From positions 1,197,001-1,261,000 of the forward strand of contig NZ_CP018097.1 of NCBI RefSeq assembly GCF_001886695.1: 64,000 bases of DNA, read 5' to 3'. The DNA comes from Aurantiacibacter gangjinensis (GTDB lineage Bacteria; Pseudomonadota; Alphaproteobacteria; Sphingomonadales; Sphingomonadaceae). Below are positions 34,417-42,521 of the stretch, in pieces. The first letter of the stretch is position 1, and every line of letters begins with the position of its first letter. The position numbers were made by a program, and so were the translations under genes. The notes below the pieces were generated by a model that worked only from the letters and a program-made list of their open reading frames with translations, was not told the origin of the DNA and made no database searches.

Positions 34417-36069
34417 TCAAGTACCCAGCAACTTCTGCTGATCTGACCAGCTCGCTGGAAGTTCGACGGTCCGGAGTCGGCTAGGAGTTAGCGCGACTGG
34501 TTGAGTGCCCGTAGCAACGGCCTCAACGATCTGCGGGGACAAGAATGCCAGTCGCACCATGCGGGTGACGTATGATGCTGTTACATCGTGACCCCGCGCA
34601 AACTGCGCGATGCTTTGCTGGCCCGATACGATCTCTTCCCACCAGGATCTTCCCTGTTGAACGAGACGCAGCAGCGTTGCATCGACCTGCTTGATACCGC
34701 TGCGTCCGTTCGACTGAACGAGTTGCAGCGCTCTTCCGGTTCGTTTGAGGCAGACGTCTATTGCTAGCGTGGGATTGCGAATGGGCTGTGTTGCCGGAAG
34801 GCTCAGTTCGGAGGCACGCCCAGTTGCATGGAGTGAGATATCCAAGTGCTTGGCAGAGACCTTCACATGCTCGATCAGCGGACGGATCGAGGATACCTGT
34901 TTTTCCCGAATGCGTGCTGCCAGCGCTTCAGCTTTCGTCGATAGGGATGACAAGCTGCTCGCGGATAACTCGCCGCCCATTTGTTCAATCAGCGCAAGCG
35001 GTTGCTCGAGTTCGCTTGCCAGTCGTTCGATGACCGCACCTTCGAGCTCTTTTGCAGGTATCCGCCAGCCCTCGGCGGTCCTGCCACCATCGTGCTGAAG
35101 CGATCTGCTGACATAAAAGCGATAGCGAATCTTGCCTTTACAGGCATGGCTTGCGACCAGCGGCTCACCGCTTTCATCAGACACTTTGCCTGCCAGCATG
35201 CTGGGCGATCGGATTGACTTCGATCGCTGCTCGCCTTGCCGGTTCTCGCCCAGCCTGCATTGCACGGCGTTCCACACATCGCGGTCGATGATCGGCTTGT
35301 GCTGTCCCTTGTAGGTCCGATCCTTGTGCTGGATTTCGCCGATATAAATCGGGTTAGAAAGTATCCGGTAGATCTGGCCCCTTGTGAAGAATGAACCGCC
35401 AATCGCTTTGCCCGAGCGCAGAGTACGCTTGGGCACTTTGATCCGTTCGTCAATAAGCTGGTCGAATACGAGCCGAACGTTGCCATACTTGCGATAACGC
35501 TCGAACAGGTCTCGGATGATAACAGCATGTTCTTCGATGATCCGGAGCGTTCGCCCGTTCGGCTCATAGCCAAGTGGAGATACCCCGCCCATCCACATAC
35601 CCTTGGCCTTTGAAGCAGCAATCTTGTCGCGGATACGCTCAGCGGTAACTTCGCGCTCGAACTGCGCAAAGCTGAGAAGCATATTGAGGGTCAGGCGCCC
35701 CATACTGTTGGTCATGTTGAAAGACTGGGTCACAGAGACGAAGCTGACCTCCGCTTTATCCATGGTCTCGACCAGCTTAGCGAAGTCGAGCAGCGAACGC
35801 GTTAGGCGGTCGACCTTGTAGACCACCACGATATCGATTTTTCCGTCGCGAATGTCCTTTAAAAGCCGCTGCAGAGCAGGGCGCTTCATCGTCCCACCAG
35901 AGATACCGCCATCGTCGTAACTGTTCCCGATTAGCGACCTGCCTTCCGATGTCTGGCTTGTGATATAGGCAGCGCAGGCATCGCTCTGGGCATCGAGCGA
36001 GTTAAAATCCTGCTCTAGTCCTTCCTCGCTTGATTTGCGGGTATAGATGGCGCAGCGGACTTTCTTCAT
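34417..36069 (-). CDS. Large serine recombinase
   Basis: A 550-residue site-specific recombinase. The resolvase domain (about 1-150) begins KKVRCAIYTRKSSEEGLEQ with the nucleophilic Ser in YTRKSS. It contains VVVYKVDRLTRSLLDF and the RLTLNMLLSFAQFEREVTAERIRDKIA helix. The Recombinase domain follows (about 170-290, GVSPLGYEPNGRTL; IYRILSNPIYIGEI). A zinc-ribbon-like region is weak. The C-terminus (about 400-550) includes a helix-turn-helix-like stretch (SIAQFARGHDVTASYVTRMVRLAFLSPQIVEAV). It overlaps the DUF2924 gene by four bases, a common mobile arrangement. Confidence 0.93.
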   Translation of the reverse strand: MKKVRCAIYTRKSSEEGLEQDFNSLDAQSDACAAYITSQTSEGRSLIGNSYDDGGISGGTMKRPALQRLLKDIRDGKIDIVVVYKVDRLTRSLLDFAKLVETMDKAEVSFVSVTQSFNMTNSMGRLTLNMLLSFAQFEREVTAERIRDKIAASKAKGMWMGGVSPLGYEPNGRTLRIIEEHAVIIRDLFERYRKYGNVRLVFDQLIDERIKVPKRTLRSGKAIGGSFFTRGQIYRILSNPIYIGEIQHKDRTYKGQHKPIIDRDVWNAVQCRLGENRQGEQRSKSIRSPSMLAGKVSDESGEPLVASHACKGKIRYRFYVSRSLQHDGGRTAEGWRIPAKELEGAVIERLASELEQPLALIEQMGGELSASSLSSLSTKAEALAARIREKQVSSIRPLIEHVKVSAKHLDISLHATGRASELSLPATQPIRNPTLAIDVCLKRTGRALQLVQSNGRSGIKQVDATLLRLVQQGRSWWEEIVSGQQSIAQFARGHDVTASYVTRMVRLAFLSPQIVEAVATGTQPVALTPSRLRTVELPASWSDQQKLLGT

Positions 36070-36482
36070 GCGGCTTTCGCTTTGTCTCGCAAGCCGAAGA
36101 AGGCAGGGCCTGACCAGCGCGTTCCAGTGATCGCGCGCGCGACCTCGCTTAGCGAGTTCCATTGGCGGCCATTCCATATGATCTCGCCAGCATCGCCGAT
36201 TGTGACCACGTGGACCTTGCCGCCATGCTCGCGCGCCAGCCGCATGCCGGGTTTGAGGTCGCGTGTGATCGCTTTACTGCTTGCACCTGTATTCAATGCC
36301 TGCTTCGTCTTTCGCGACAGCTTCCCCAGCGCTTTGGCCTGCAGTTCGTAGCCAATCGCGAGGCGAAGCAGCGCTGCGCTTACATTGGGAGCTGGTCGAC
36401 CGGTGAGCTTCACCCACCGGTCCTTGAGCTCGGGCCTATTGCGTGCCTCCAGCTCGACAAGCTGCTCGTCGAGCCTGTTCAT
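36066..36482 (-). CDS. DUF2924 protein
   Basis: A 138-residue protein of the DUF2924 family. Blocks LRLAIGYELQAKALGKLSRKTKQAL, LKPGMRLAREHGGKVHVVTI and EIIWNGRQWNSLSEVARAITGTRWSGPAFFGL are diagnostic. Its biochemical function is unknown. It is almost always found directly upstream of a large serine recombinase, as here (ATGA overlap at 36066-36069), so it probably assists recombination or DNA binding. Its own start overlaps the stop of the DUF3489 gene. Confidence 0.9.
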   Translation of the reverse strand: MNRLDEQLVELEARNRPELKDRWVKLTGRPAPNVSAALLRLAIGYELQAKALGKLSRKTKQALNTGASSKAITRDLKPGMRLAREHGGKVHVVTIGDAGEIIWNGRQWNSLSEVARAITGTRWSGPAFFGLRDKAKAA

Positions 36483-36739
36483 ACTCTCGCGCTTGCCGTG
36501 ATAAGATAATGCGAGACTCCATCGAAAGCCTTACGTTCGATTGTGTAGCCTTTCTTCTTAAGTCCGGTCATCGCGGCCCGAGCCGTGTGTGGTTGCCAGC
36601 CTGTGGCCTTCACAATCTGATCGAGCGTCGCGCCCTGCTTCCGCTTCAGAAGCGCGATGACCTTCCCGATTTTGGTCTCGCGCGGCGGCGCTGTCTTGGT
36701 CGCTTTAGCGGCAGGTTTCTTCGGCGTCTTGGTTGTCAT
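36479..36739 (-). CDS. DUF3489 winged-helix-like protein
   Basis: An 86-residue protein. A Lys/Ala/Thr-rich N-terminus (KTPKKPAAKATKTAPP) precedes a compact winged-helix-like domain: KIGKVIALLKRKQGATLDQIVKATGWQPHTARAAMTGLKKKGYTIER. This matches DUF3489, a likely DNA-binding protein. The start at 36739 has AAGGAGAA seven bases upstream. It is the first gene of a three-gene unit (DUF3489, DUF2924, recombinase) with four-base overlaps and could regulate the unit. Confidence 0.88.
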   Translation of the reverse strand: MTTKTPKKPAAKATKTAPPRETKIGKVIALLKRKQGATLDQIVKATGWQPHTARAAMTGLKKKGYTIERKAFDGVSHYLITASARV

Positions 36740-36899
36740 GTGTGGTTCTCCTTCTTGGCGAGCACGCAGGATTGCGGCTCCCACCACTCAAAGCCCCGCG
36801 AAACCATGCTCGGCGGGGCTGGCAGCGGATCGGCAGAAGCGATCCGGTCCGGACACCAATGCTTGCTGTCGCGGCGAAGTCGAATGGAATGTGCGGGTG

Positions 36900-37127
36900 T
36901 CAGCTATCTTCGTGAGAAGACCGAGAGCGTGCGATGTGATTTGCGCGGGCGGCGGCTGCGAACGCGGACAGCGCCTCCGTTACTTCGCAGAGATGATCGA
37001 TGCGCTTGTTCTGCGAATCGGCATCATCGGGCCATATGCGGATCAAGAGAGGCGTCGTGTCTTCCATCAAGCATGCCGCCTCGAGCAACAGGCGGGAAGT
37101 TAGGTCATGATCCGGTTTGGTAGCCAT
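36900..37127 (-). CDS. Small hypothetical protein upstream of the recombinase unit
   Basis: A 75-residue candidate starting MATKPDHDLTSRLLLEAACLMED. It is Ala/Leu-rich and probably helical, with a polar C-terminus. A small helical protein of this type is, from memory, often seen near DUF3489/DUF2924/recombinase modules, but no domain is assigned. The ribosome site is weak. A longer frame up to 37292 exists but its extra residues are low-complexity and unlike the rest. Confidence 0.45.
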   Translation of the reverse strand: MATKPDHDLTSRLLLEAACLMEDTTPLLIRIWPDDADSQNKRIDHLCEVTEALSAFAAAARANHIARSRSSHEDS

Positions 37128-37898
37128 GCCGCCGACATGCTCTCTTGTCCGGCGAAGTCCAGACGCAGCTTTCATACAATGTCCGCTTTGCGCCCCAATC
37201 TCGGCCATCGGAGATACGCGCGAGGGAACCCGGAAGCTGCCGTTCGTTAAACAGAAAATGGAATGGCAGCTAGGCGCCCCATTTGCCGCCAATCACAGAA
37301 TTTCGATCTTCGGACCCGGACGGGCGGCTTTGCACATGCTATCCGGCGAAAACTCGCCAAAGCCGAACATCTGGTCCTCAAATACGGATCTAGTAAACCG
37401 CCAGCCGCCAATCGGCAGCGGTCATCTCGGTGACGTTATGCGCGCCAGCCTTTGTTCGAGACGATGTGCCAGCCACTGGAAAGTGTGATCGGCGGTCAGC
37501 GCGAGTTCCTCGAGCAGATCGTAGAGTTGGACGCCCGCATCGCGCTGCTGCTGGTAGAAACGCTCTACATACGCATGCAGAATACTGAGGTTTGACTGCT
37601 AAGGGACGTCAGCCTCGGTTGGGCTGCCGTCCATTCTTGAGTTCGGAAGCTAACGAGCAACTTTGACCGTGCGGGACCATTGTGCGCGCGAGCCGATGAG
37701 CTTGCGAACCGCATAGCAACTTACCCGTAGCGTCGCGTCACCGGTGGACTGCGGCCTCGGCGGTGAAGAGCAGCGGCCTTGGCACTCAGCTCTTCGGACG
37801 CTGCAGAGCGCGTCCAAGCCCGCTGCCCTACGACATCGGGGGGAAAAGCGGATCGACGACTGGCGGCGCCACGGTCTCCGGGCTACTTCCGGACGGAC
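37128..37898. other. Gene-poor stretch with possible ORF fragments
   Basis: No convincing intact gene lies here. A short plus-strand frame at 37464-37595 (43 codons, MCQPLESVIGG... ending RMQNTEV) has protein-like composition but no partner domain, and may be a remnant. Another plus-strand frame (37117-37488) has atypical composition. The region probably reflects insertion and decay between the recombinase module and the next cassette, and must contain the promoter for the MazG-like gene at its right end. Confidence 0.35.
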
Positions 37899-38264
37899 AT
37901 GATGCAAGACGACTTCTCCGCACGAACGATGGATTGGTATCTCGCCTGCTTCGGTCCGGTCCGGCAAGGCGATCGGGTCGAGCGCGTCCATCGTTTCCTC
38001 GAAGAGGCGCTCGAGCTCGCGCAGGCGCAGGACTGCACGAAGGAGGATGCGCATGCACTGGTGGAGTACGTGTATTCGAGACCGAAGGGAGACATCGGCA
38101 ACGAGGTCGGAGGGGTGATGATCACGCTGGCGGTTCTGTGCGAGATCGCAGAGGTGTCGATGCAGGAGGCCGGCGAGGAGGAGCTGGCACGTAACTGGAA
38201 GCGGATGGATGCGATCCGCGCGAAGCGGAGGGACAAGCCTGCCGGCAGTCCGCTGCCCCAATGA
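37899..38264 (+). CDS. MazG-like all-alpha NTP pyrophosphohydrolase
   Basis: A 121-residue protein. RVHRFLEEALELAQAQ carries the EExxE metal motif and GDIGNEVGGVMITLAVLCEIA is the second helix, where the usual ExxD appears as ExGG. The end ELARNWKRMDAIRAKRRDKP is also typical of a MazG-like clade common in phages and alphaproteobacteria (from memory). It probably hydrolyses (d)NTPs to monophosphates and could clean or feed a modified-nucleotide pool. The first Met at 37899 is used; 37902 is equivalent. It leads a plus-strand run with the HigB-like and IrrE genes. Confidence 0.75.
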   Translation: MMQDDFSARTMDWYLACFGPVRQGDRVERVHRFLEEALELAQAQDCTKEDAHALVEYVYSRPKGDIGNEVGGVMITLAVLCEIAEVSMQEAGEEELARNWKRMDAIRAKRRDKPAGSPLPQ

Positions 38265-38317
38265 ACAGGGGTCTGGAACGCCTTCCGCCGGTGCGGGAAT
38301 GAATACCGAAGCTCGAC

Positions 38318-38635
38318 ATGCTCCAGATCAGCTATCTCGATGCGACGACGCGCGATCTCGCGACACGGGAGGGGGTCGCCGACGAGAGGCTCGGTCCCGC
38401 CGACGCTCGCGCCCTGCGCACGCTCATCGCGGAGGCGGAGGCCTTCGAATGCGCTGCGCAGTTCATGGAATTCCGAGGCATCGACCCAGACGCGGGGGAT
38501 TCCCTCGAGGTCCCTTTCGGCCTAGGGGGCATCGCGAAGTTCGCGCCGGTGCATCGGCGACGGGTCAAGGACGGGCATGAGCCGCCCGGATGGGACGAAA
38601 TCAAGAGACTCATGCTGAAGGAGGTGTCCGGATGA
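38318..38635 (+). CDS. HigB/RelE-like toxin candidate
   Basis: A 105-residue protein. RLGPADARALRTLIAEAEAFECAAQF resembles the helical hairpin of HigB-type killer proteins, and the second half (LEVPFGLGGIAKFAPVHRRRVKDG) could form the beta sheet. The catalytic residues of characterised HigB enzymes cannot be matched with confidence. The gene overlaps the HigA-like/IrrE gene by four bases (ATGA at 38632), which is the arrangement of a toxin-antitoxin pair and is the main support. An unrelated small partner protein is the alternative. Confidence 0.6.
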   Translation: MLQISYLDATTRDLATREGVADERLGPADARALRTLIAEAEAFECAAQFMEFRGIDPDAGDSLEVPFGLGGIAKFAPVHRRRVKDGHEPPGWDEIKRLMLKEVSG

Positions 38636-39723
38636 CCGAGCAGGCCCAACACGACTGGTTCTCGCCGGTCGGCGACAGCGTCCTCGCAGCCATGCGGCGT
38701 CGAGGCGTGAAGGCCGATTCGCTCAGCCAAGCGCTGCAGGGCGGCCGTGACGAGCTGCGCGCCATCCTCGCAGGGCAGACCGACATCGGCGATCGGACGG
38801 CGACGATCCTCGCCCGGATTCTCGGTGGAACGGCGGCGTTCTGGACGACGAGGCAGAAGAACTTCGAAGAAGCGCTCGGTCGATCCATCGATGCCCTCAA
38901 CGAGAAGGAGAGCGAGGTCTGGCTCGGGACGATACCCATTCCGACGAGGCGACGTCTTACCAAGAGCAACCGTAAGGAAGAACTTCAACGTCGCCTGCGT
39001 TACTACGGGGTCTCGTCGCTTTCGGGTTGGCAGCGTCGCTACGTGCTGGATCGAACGGCCACCCGATTCCGCTCTTCCAACTCGTTCACGTCCGACGAAG
39101 GGTCGTTGTCGCTCTGGCTGCGTTCAGGCGAACTGGAAGCGGCGATGGTCGACACCAAGAGCTGGGACGCGAAGCGTCTAAGTGAACTTCTCCCGGAGAT
39201 CCGTGCCCTCTCGCGCTTCAGCAACCCGTCCGTATTCGTCCCGAAGCTGCAAAGCCTCCTCGCTAAGGCCGGGGTCGCGTTCGTCTTCGTCCGTGCGCCG
39301 AACGGCTGCCGCGCCAGCGGTGCGAGCCGGATGGTCGCGGCGGACAAGGCGATGCTGCTCGTGAGCTTCCGTCATCGCTCCGACGACCAGTTCTGGTTCA
39401 CCGTGTTCCACGAGATCGGCCATCTCGTGCTCCACGGGGCCGAACCCTTCGTTGACCTCGACGGCGGCGACGCGGACGATCGGTTCGAGAGGGAGGCGAA
39501 CGCGTTCGCGGAGGAACTCGTCGTACCTAAGAAGATGCAGCCGGAACTAACGGGCCTTCCCAACCGCAAGAAGGAGATCGTCTCCTTCGCCAGACGGGTC
39601 GGCGTGTCCCCAGGACTGATCCTTGGACAGATGCAGTTCAAGGGGCTCGCTCCCTTCAGTCGCAGTTCGAGACTCCAGAGGACATGGACCTGGAACGACA
39701 TCGAAGCGGCCTTCGAAAGCTAA
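38632..39723 (+). CDS. HigA-type HTH fused to ImmA/IrrE metallopeptidase
   Basis: A 363-residue fusion. Residues 15-75 form a Xre/HigA-like helix-turn-helix (DSLSQALQGGRDELRAILAGQTDIGDRTATILARILGGTAAFWTTRQ). The central part is helical. Residues 255-330 are an ImmA/IrrE peptidase with FHEIGHLVLHG (His260, Glu261, His264) and the downstream FEREANAFAEELVVP segment. Such proteins cleave repressors or act as antitoxins in mobile elements. It begins inside the stop of the HigB-like gene, so the two are coupled. It converges on the pyrophosphorylase-like gene, 39 bases away. Confidence 0.88.
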   Translation: MTEQAQHDWFSPVGDSVLAAMRRRGVKADSLSQALQGGRDELRAILAGQTDIGDRTATILARILGGTAAFWTTRQKNFEEALGRSIDALNEKESEVWLGTIPIPTRRRLTKSNRKEELQRRLRYYGVSSLSGWQRRYVLDRTATRFRSSNSFTSDEGSLSLWLRSGELEAAMVDTKSWDAKRLSELLPEIRALSRFSNPSVFVPKLQSLLAKAGVAFVFVRAPNGCRASGASRMVAADKAMLLVSFRHRSDDQFWFTVFHEIGHLVLHGAEPFVDLDGGDADDRFEREANAFAEELVVPKKMQPELTGLPNRKKEIVSFARRVGVSPGLILGQMQFKGLAPFSRSSRLQRTWTWNDIEAAFES

Positions 39724-39762
39724 GGAGCCGGCCGGACTGACGTTCCGGTATCCGACCCGGCC

Positions 39763-40695
39763 TCAGCCTTTGTAATGCACGAAATGTGCGGGGTGCTTCT
39801 GCCAGTTGCAGAGCGCATCCTCCCATACCTTCATGCCGACCTCGACGCGCCCGTCCAGCTCGAGCAGCCATTTCTCGAAGGACGCCGTCAGGCGAGCGGG
39901 AGCCTTCGTCGATCCCGTGAACAGGAGCGACGCGCCGCGCAGCGGGCCGGTCGACCCGCGAAGGTAGGCGGAACCGGGCGTTGCATGCACGATCCCGTAG
40001 CGGTCGAGCATGGACACCCAGTCGAACCTGCCCAGCCGCGCGAATCCGACACAGGGTAAAGCGCGAAAGAATTCGTCGAAGATCGCCTCCCGACTGTTGC
40101 CCGCCTCCCGGACGAGCTGCGCGAACTTCGCTTCATGGCCACCGGCGCATCCGATCCAATTGGCATACTGGGTGATGGCGCGCCCGATCGGTCGCCGGGA
40201 GTCCGGTCGCATGCTCTCGTACCGGCGATGGCCGCCTTGGTCCCCGCCGACCTCCTGCCAATGCCGCGCGAGCCAGGTTTCGAGGAGATCCGGCTGCGCC
40301 TGCATCGAATTCCAGTCCGCGCGAGCGGTGCCGAGACGACCGTAGACGTCTCTCAGCCGCTTCCAACCACTGCCCGCCGGCTTGCCGAAGACCGTCATCA
40401 GGAAGACGAGCCAGGCCGCCTCGTCGATCTGGCCCCGCTGGAGGAGATGAACTAAGCCGAGTTCGGCCTCGAAGCGATCGTCGTGTGGATTGGCGCGAAA
40501 CGCGGGGATGGCGCCGCGTTCCTGAAGTAACTCGAAGTAGCGCTCCCGCCGCACGCTGGCGACGAGCTGCAGGGCAAGCGTATCCCTCGACGCGTCGTCG
40601 CCAACACCTGGCAACTCGCGGACCTCGCGCGAATAGGCGTCCAGGTCTTCCGCAAACGCCTTCCGCATTTCGGCATATCTCGGCCATCTGGTCAT
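39763..40695 (-). CDS. Alpha-glutamyl/putrescinyl-thymine pyrophosphorylase-like protein (clade 3)
   Basis: A 310-residue protein. The pattern FEAELGLVHLLQRGQIDEAAWLVFLMTVFGKPAGSGWKRLRDVYGRLG, then GGHRRYESM, then LPCVGFARLGRFDWVSMLDRYGI and PGSAYLRGSTGPLRGASLLF matches my recollection of the clade-3 aGPT-PPlase family. That family is predicted to act in DNA-base hypermodification by displacing pyrophosphate from an activated hydroxymethyl-pyrimidine. The fold is helical. It overlaps the thymidylate-synthase-like gene by four bases (ATGA), which strongly supports joint function. No catalytic residue is proven; assignment is by recall of the family pattern. Confidence 0.65.
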   Translation of the reverse strand: MTRWPRYAEMRKAFAEDLDAYSREVRELPGVGDDASRDTLALQLVASVRRERYFELLQERGAIPAFRANPHDDRFEAELGLVHLLQRGQIDEAAWLVFLMTVFGKPAGSGWKRLRDVYGRLGTARADWNSMQAQPDLLETWLARHWQEVGGDQGGHRRYESMRPDSRRPIGRAITQYANWIGCAGGHEAKFAQLVREAGNSREAIFDEFFRALPCVGFARLGRFDWVSMLDRYGIVHATPGSAYLRGSTGPLRGASLLFTGSTKAPARLTASFEKWLLELDGRVEVGMKVWEDALCNWQKHPAHFVHYKG

Positions 40696-41672
40696 CGAGC
40701 CACAGTTTCCCTCTTCCCGACGGGGACCACCCCGTCGCGGTCGTCCATGTAGGTATGGTATTCGCGGTGCGTCAGTCCCCGCATGGCCCGCGTGACCTCC
40801 CCGGCGTCGTCCGACCGGAAGTTGACCAAGACGAGCCGGGCAATGTCCTCGTAGTAGGAATCGAAACCGAGGCCATCGAAGTCCACAGCATCGCCATCTC
40901 GTATCCTAGTCTCGACCTGCATGAGCTTCGCGAATGCTTCGAAAGGATCGCCTGCCGGCATCGCAGGCATGGGCGCGATGCGATGGTATCCCTCGTGCAG
41001 GTAGCCACGGGCGGCGGCGAGATTACTCTCGTATATGTGCATGCTACCGGCGAAATGCACGTATTCGCCCAGGCCAAGCCTGAGCCGGGTGGCGACCATC
41101 TCCTGCAGCATCGTGAAGCAGAAAAGGTCATGCGGGAGGCCGATATAGGCGTCGTTTGACCGCATGGTCGTCGTCATGTGGAGTTGATCGCCGCGGCCAT
41201 GGAACTGGAGGGTGGTCGTGCAGGGGACGTCGCGTTCAAGCGTCCTGTCAGCGGAATCGTAGATCTGGATGATCGCGCGGCGACTGCCGGGCTTTTCCCT
41301 CAGCGTCTCCAGGACGAACTGCAACTGATCGTAGTCGAAGCCCTTCTCGGGAAGCCGTCCGCGCAGACGCGGCCCGTAGGCGTCGGCGACCTCGCTCGGC
41401 GCGCCATCCTGCGAATAGTAGCGGTGGTATGGGTCCATAAAGGACGCCTCGTCCGTGCCGGACAGGTACCAGAGCAGTTCGCCGATCGCGCTGAAGGGCT
41501 TCGCCCGCCTCATCGAACGGCTAAGCCGCGCCCTAGGGTCGGTCAGTCGCAGCGTCGTGCCAATGGTGTCGAGATGCCGCCCCTTCGAACCGACGTTTTC
41601 GACGCCGGTCTCGAGAATGAACGGATAGAGCTGAGCCAAGAGGTCGTCAAGACCGTCCGCCCTGAACTCCAT
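40692..41672 (-). CDS. Thymidylate-synthase-fold enzyme, predicted dCMP (hydroxymethyl)transferase
   Basis: A 326-residue thymidylate-synthase homologue. Cys151 (DVPCTTTLQF) is the nucleophile and RRAIIQIYD holds the phosphate-binding Arg. RSNDAYIGLPHD places Asp182 where E. coli ThyA has Asn177. The Cys-to-Asp spacing of 31, and His212/Tyr214 at +30/+32, reproduce the ThyA register exactly. Asn at this position selects dUMP; phage dCMP hydroxymethylases have Asp. I therefore predict dCMP as substrate. The start at 41672 (MEFRADGLDD) fits the family; a longer frame to 41975 adds atypical sequence. It is coupled to the pyrophosphorylase-like gene. Confidence 0.85.
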   Translation of the reverse strand: MEFRADGLDDLLAQLYPFILETGVENVGSKGRHLDTIGTTLRLTDPRARLSRSMRRAKPFSAIGELLWYLSGTDEASFMDPYHRYYSQDGAPSEVADAYGPRLRGRLPEKGFDYDQLQFVLETLREKPGSRRAIIQIYDSADRTLERDVPCTTTLQFHGRGDQLHMTTTMRSNDAYIGLPHDLFCFTMLQEMVATRLRLGLGEYVHFAGSMHIYESNLAAARGYLHEGYHRIAPMPAMPAGDPFEAFAKLMQVETRIRDGDAVDFDGLGFDSYYEDIARLVLVNFRSDDAGEVTRAMRGLTHREYHTYMDDRDGVVPVGKRETVAR

Positions 41673-42028
41673 CGCGCCATTCCTTCTGCGTAAAGCACAG
41701 ACATTTAGCCCATCGACAGTGCGGCGCCACCCCGCCCGTCCGCCCGTCCACAGTTCGTGATCAAGAAGCGGGTGTGGAATCGATATTCTACTGACGGTCG
41801 CGTTGTGTCGAAAGGAAGGCTGATCGGCACGGGGACCCGGAGTATTGGTCGAAAGCGGACAGACGCCCCGAACGCATTCCAGCAACGACTGCATGAGGAT
41901 AAGACCCGTGGCCCGATCGACCAGCGTAGATTGCGACCTGCCGCGCTTCCGTGCCGCCGAAAGACACCCAGTCAACTAGGAAAGGAAGCCGATGCTGGCG
42001 ACTGCGTCAGCACGCCAATGAGGAAGCC
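41673..42028. other. Intergenic region upstream of the TS-like operon
   Basis: These 356 bases separate the divergent starts of the TS-like gene and a small plus-strand gene. They should contain both promoters. Open frames here (for example 41757-42047 on the plus strand) have poor composition and no recognisable domain. I see no hairpin repeat or RNA. Confidence 0.35.
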
Positions 42029-42316
42029 ATGCTCGAATACAGAATGACATCGACGGACAATTGGAACGGAGCTATCGGCCAGTCGCTTGTCGAAGGCACG
42101 CCGGAACAACTGAAGGAAGCGCTACATTCCGTGGAAGCGTTCGCTTCGAGCGAGGTGCCTGTCGAACTCCTTCACGATGGACGGAGCTTCGCGTCCTGCG
42201 TGACTATCGCAGCCGAGGTCCTGGCGTGGCGTACAGACCGCTCCGCGCTGCGCCGCCCGACGATCGGGGTCAATACCTACCTTGAAGAGATACCCCTGAC
42301 GTCAGGGCGCCGATAA
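42029..42316 (+). CDS. Small hypothetical protein
   Basis: A 95-residue protein starting MLEYRMTSTDNWN. The central part (EGTPEQLKEALHSVEAFASSEVPVELLHDGRSFASCVTIAAEVLAW) looks like an alpha/beta domain. No family is recognised. AGGAAG lies just upstream of the ATG. It is followed by about 205 bases without a gene and then by the larger unknown gene in the same direction. Composition resembles the cassette genes rather than the core. Confidence 0.5.
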   Translation: MLEYRMTSTDNWNGAIGQSLVEGTPEQLKEALHSVEAFASSEVPVELLHDGRSFASCVTIAAEVLAWRTDRSALRRPTIGVNTYLEEIPLTSGRR

Positions 42317-42521
42317 AGGACGGCACTCAACCTGTTTAGACAGCACGCATCGACAAGTTCCACCAACGTTGGGCCACAAGGATCGTCACGATGCCTGCCT
42401 CGACACGATCCGTCGGGTCGTTGCCACCATCGTCGCGACAAAGCGGAAGATGAACCAGTGTGGGCAGCGCCATTCTGATTCAAGACCATGACAGTGGCGG
42501 ATCGAACGCGCATAAGGAGGA

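Noticed and set aside
37117-37488. Plus-strand open frame of 123 codons after the recombinase module
   Set aside because: Composition is Ser/Arg/Pro-rich, it overlaps the small minus-strand candidate, and there is no domain or good start signal.
39763-41672. Reading the TS-like gene as ordinary host thyA
   Set aside because: The Asp at the Asn177-equivalent position, the atypical CTTT motif and coupling to an aGPT-PPlase-like gene argue against housekeeping dTMP synthesis.
41757-42047. Plus-strand open frame of 96 codons upstream of the small hypothetical gene
   Set aside because: It is strongly basic and low-complexity, overlaps the better ORF at 42029, and has no family resemblance.
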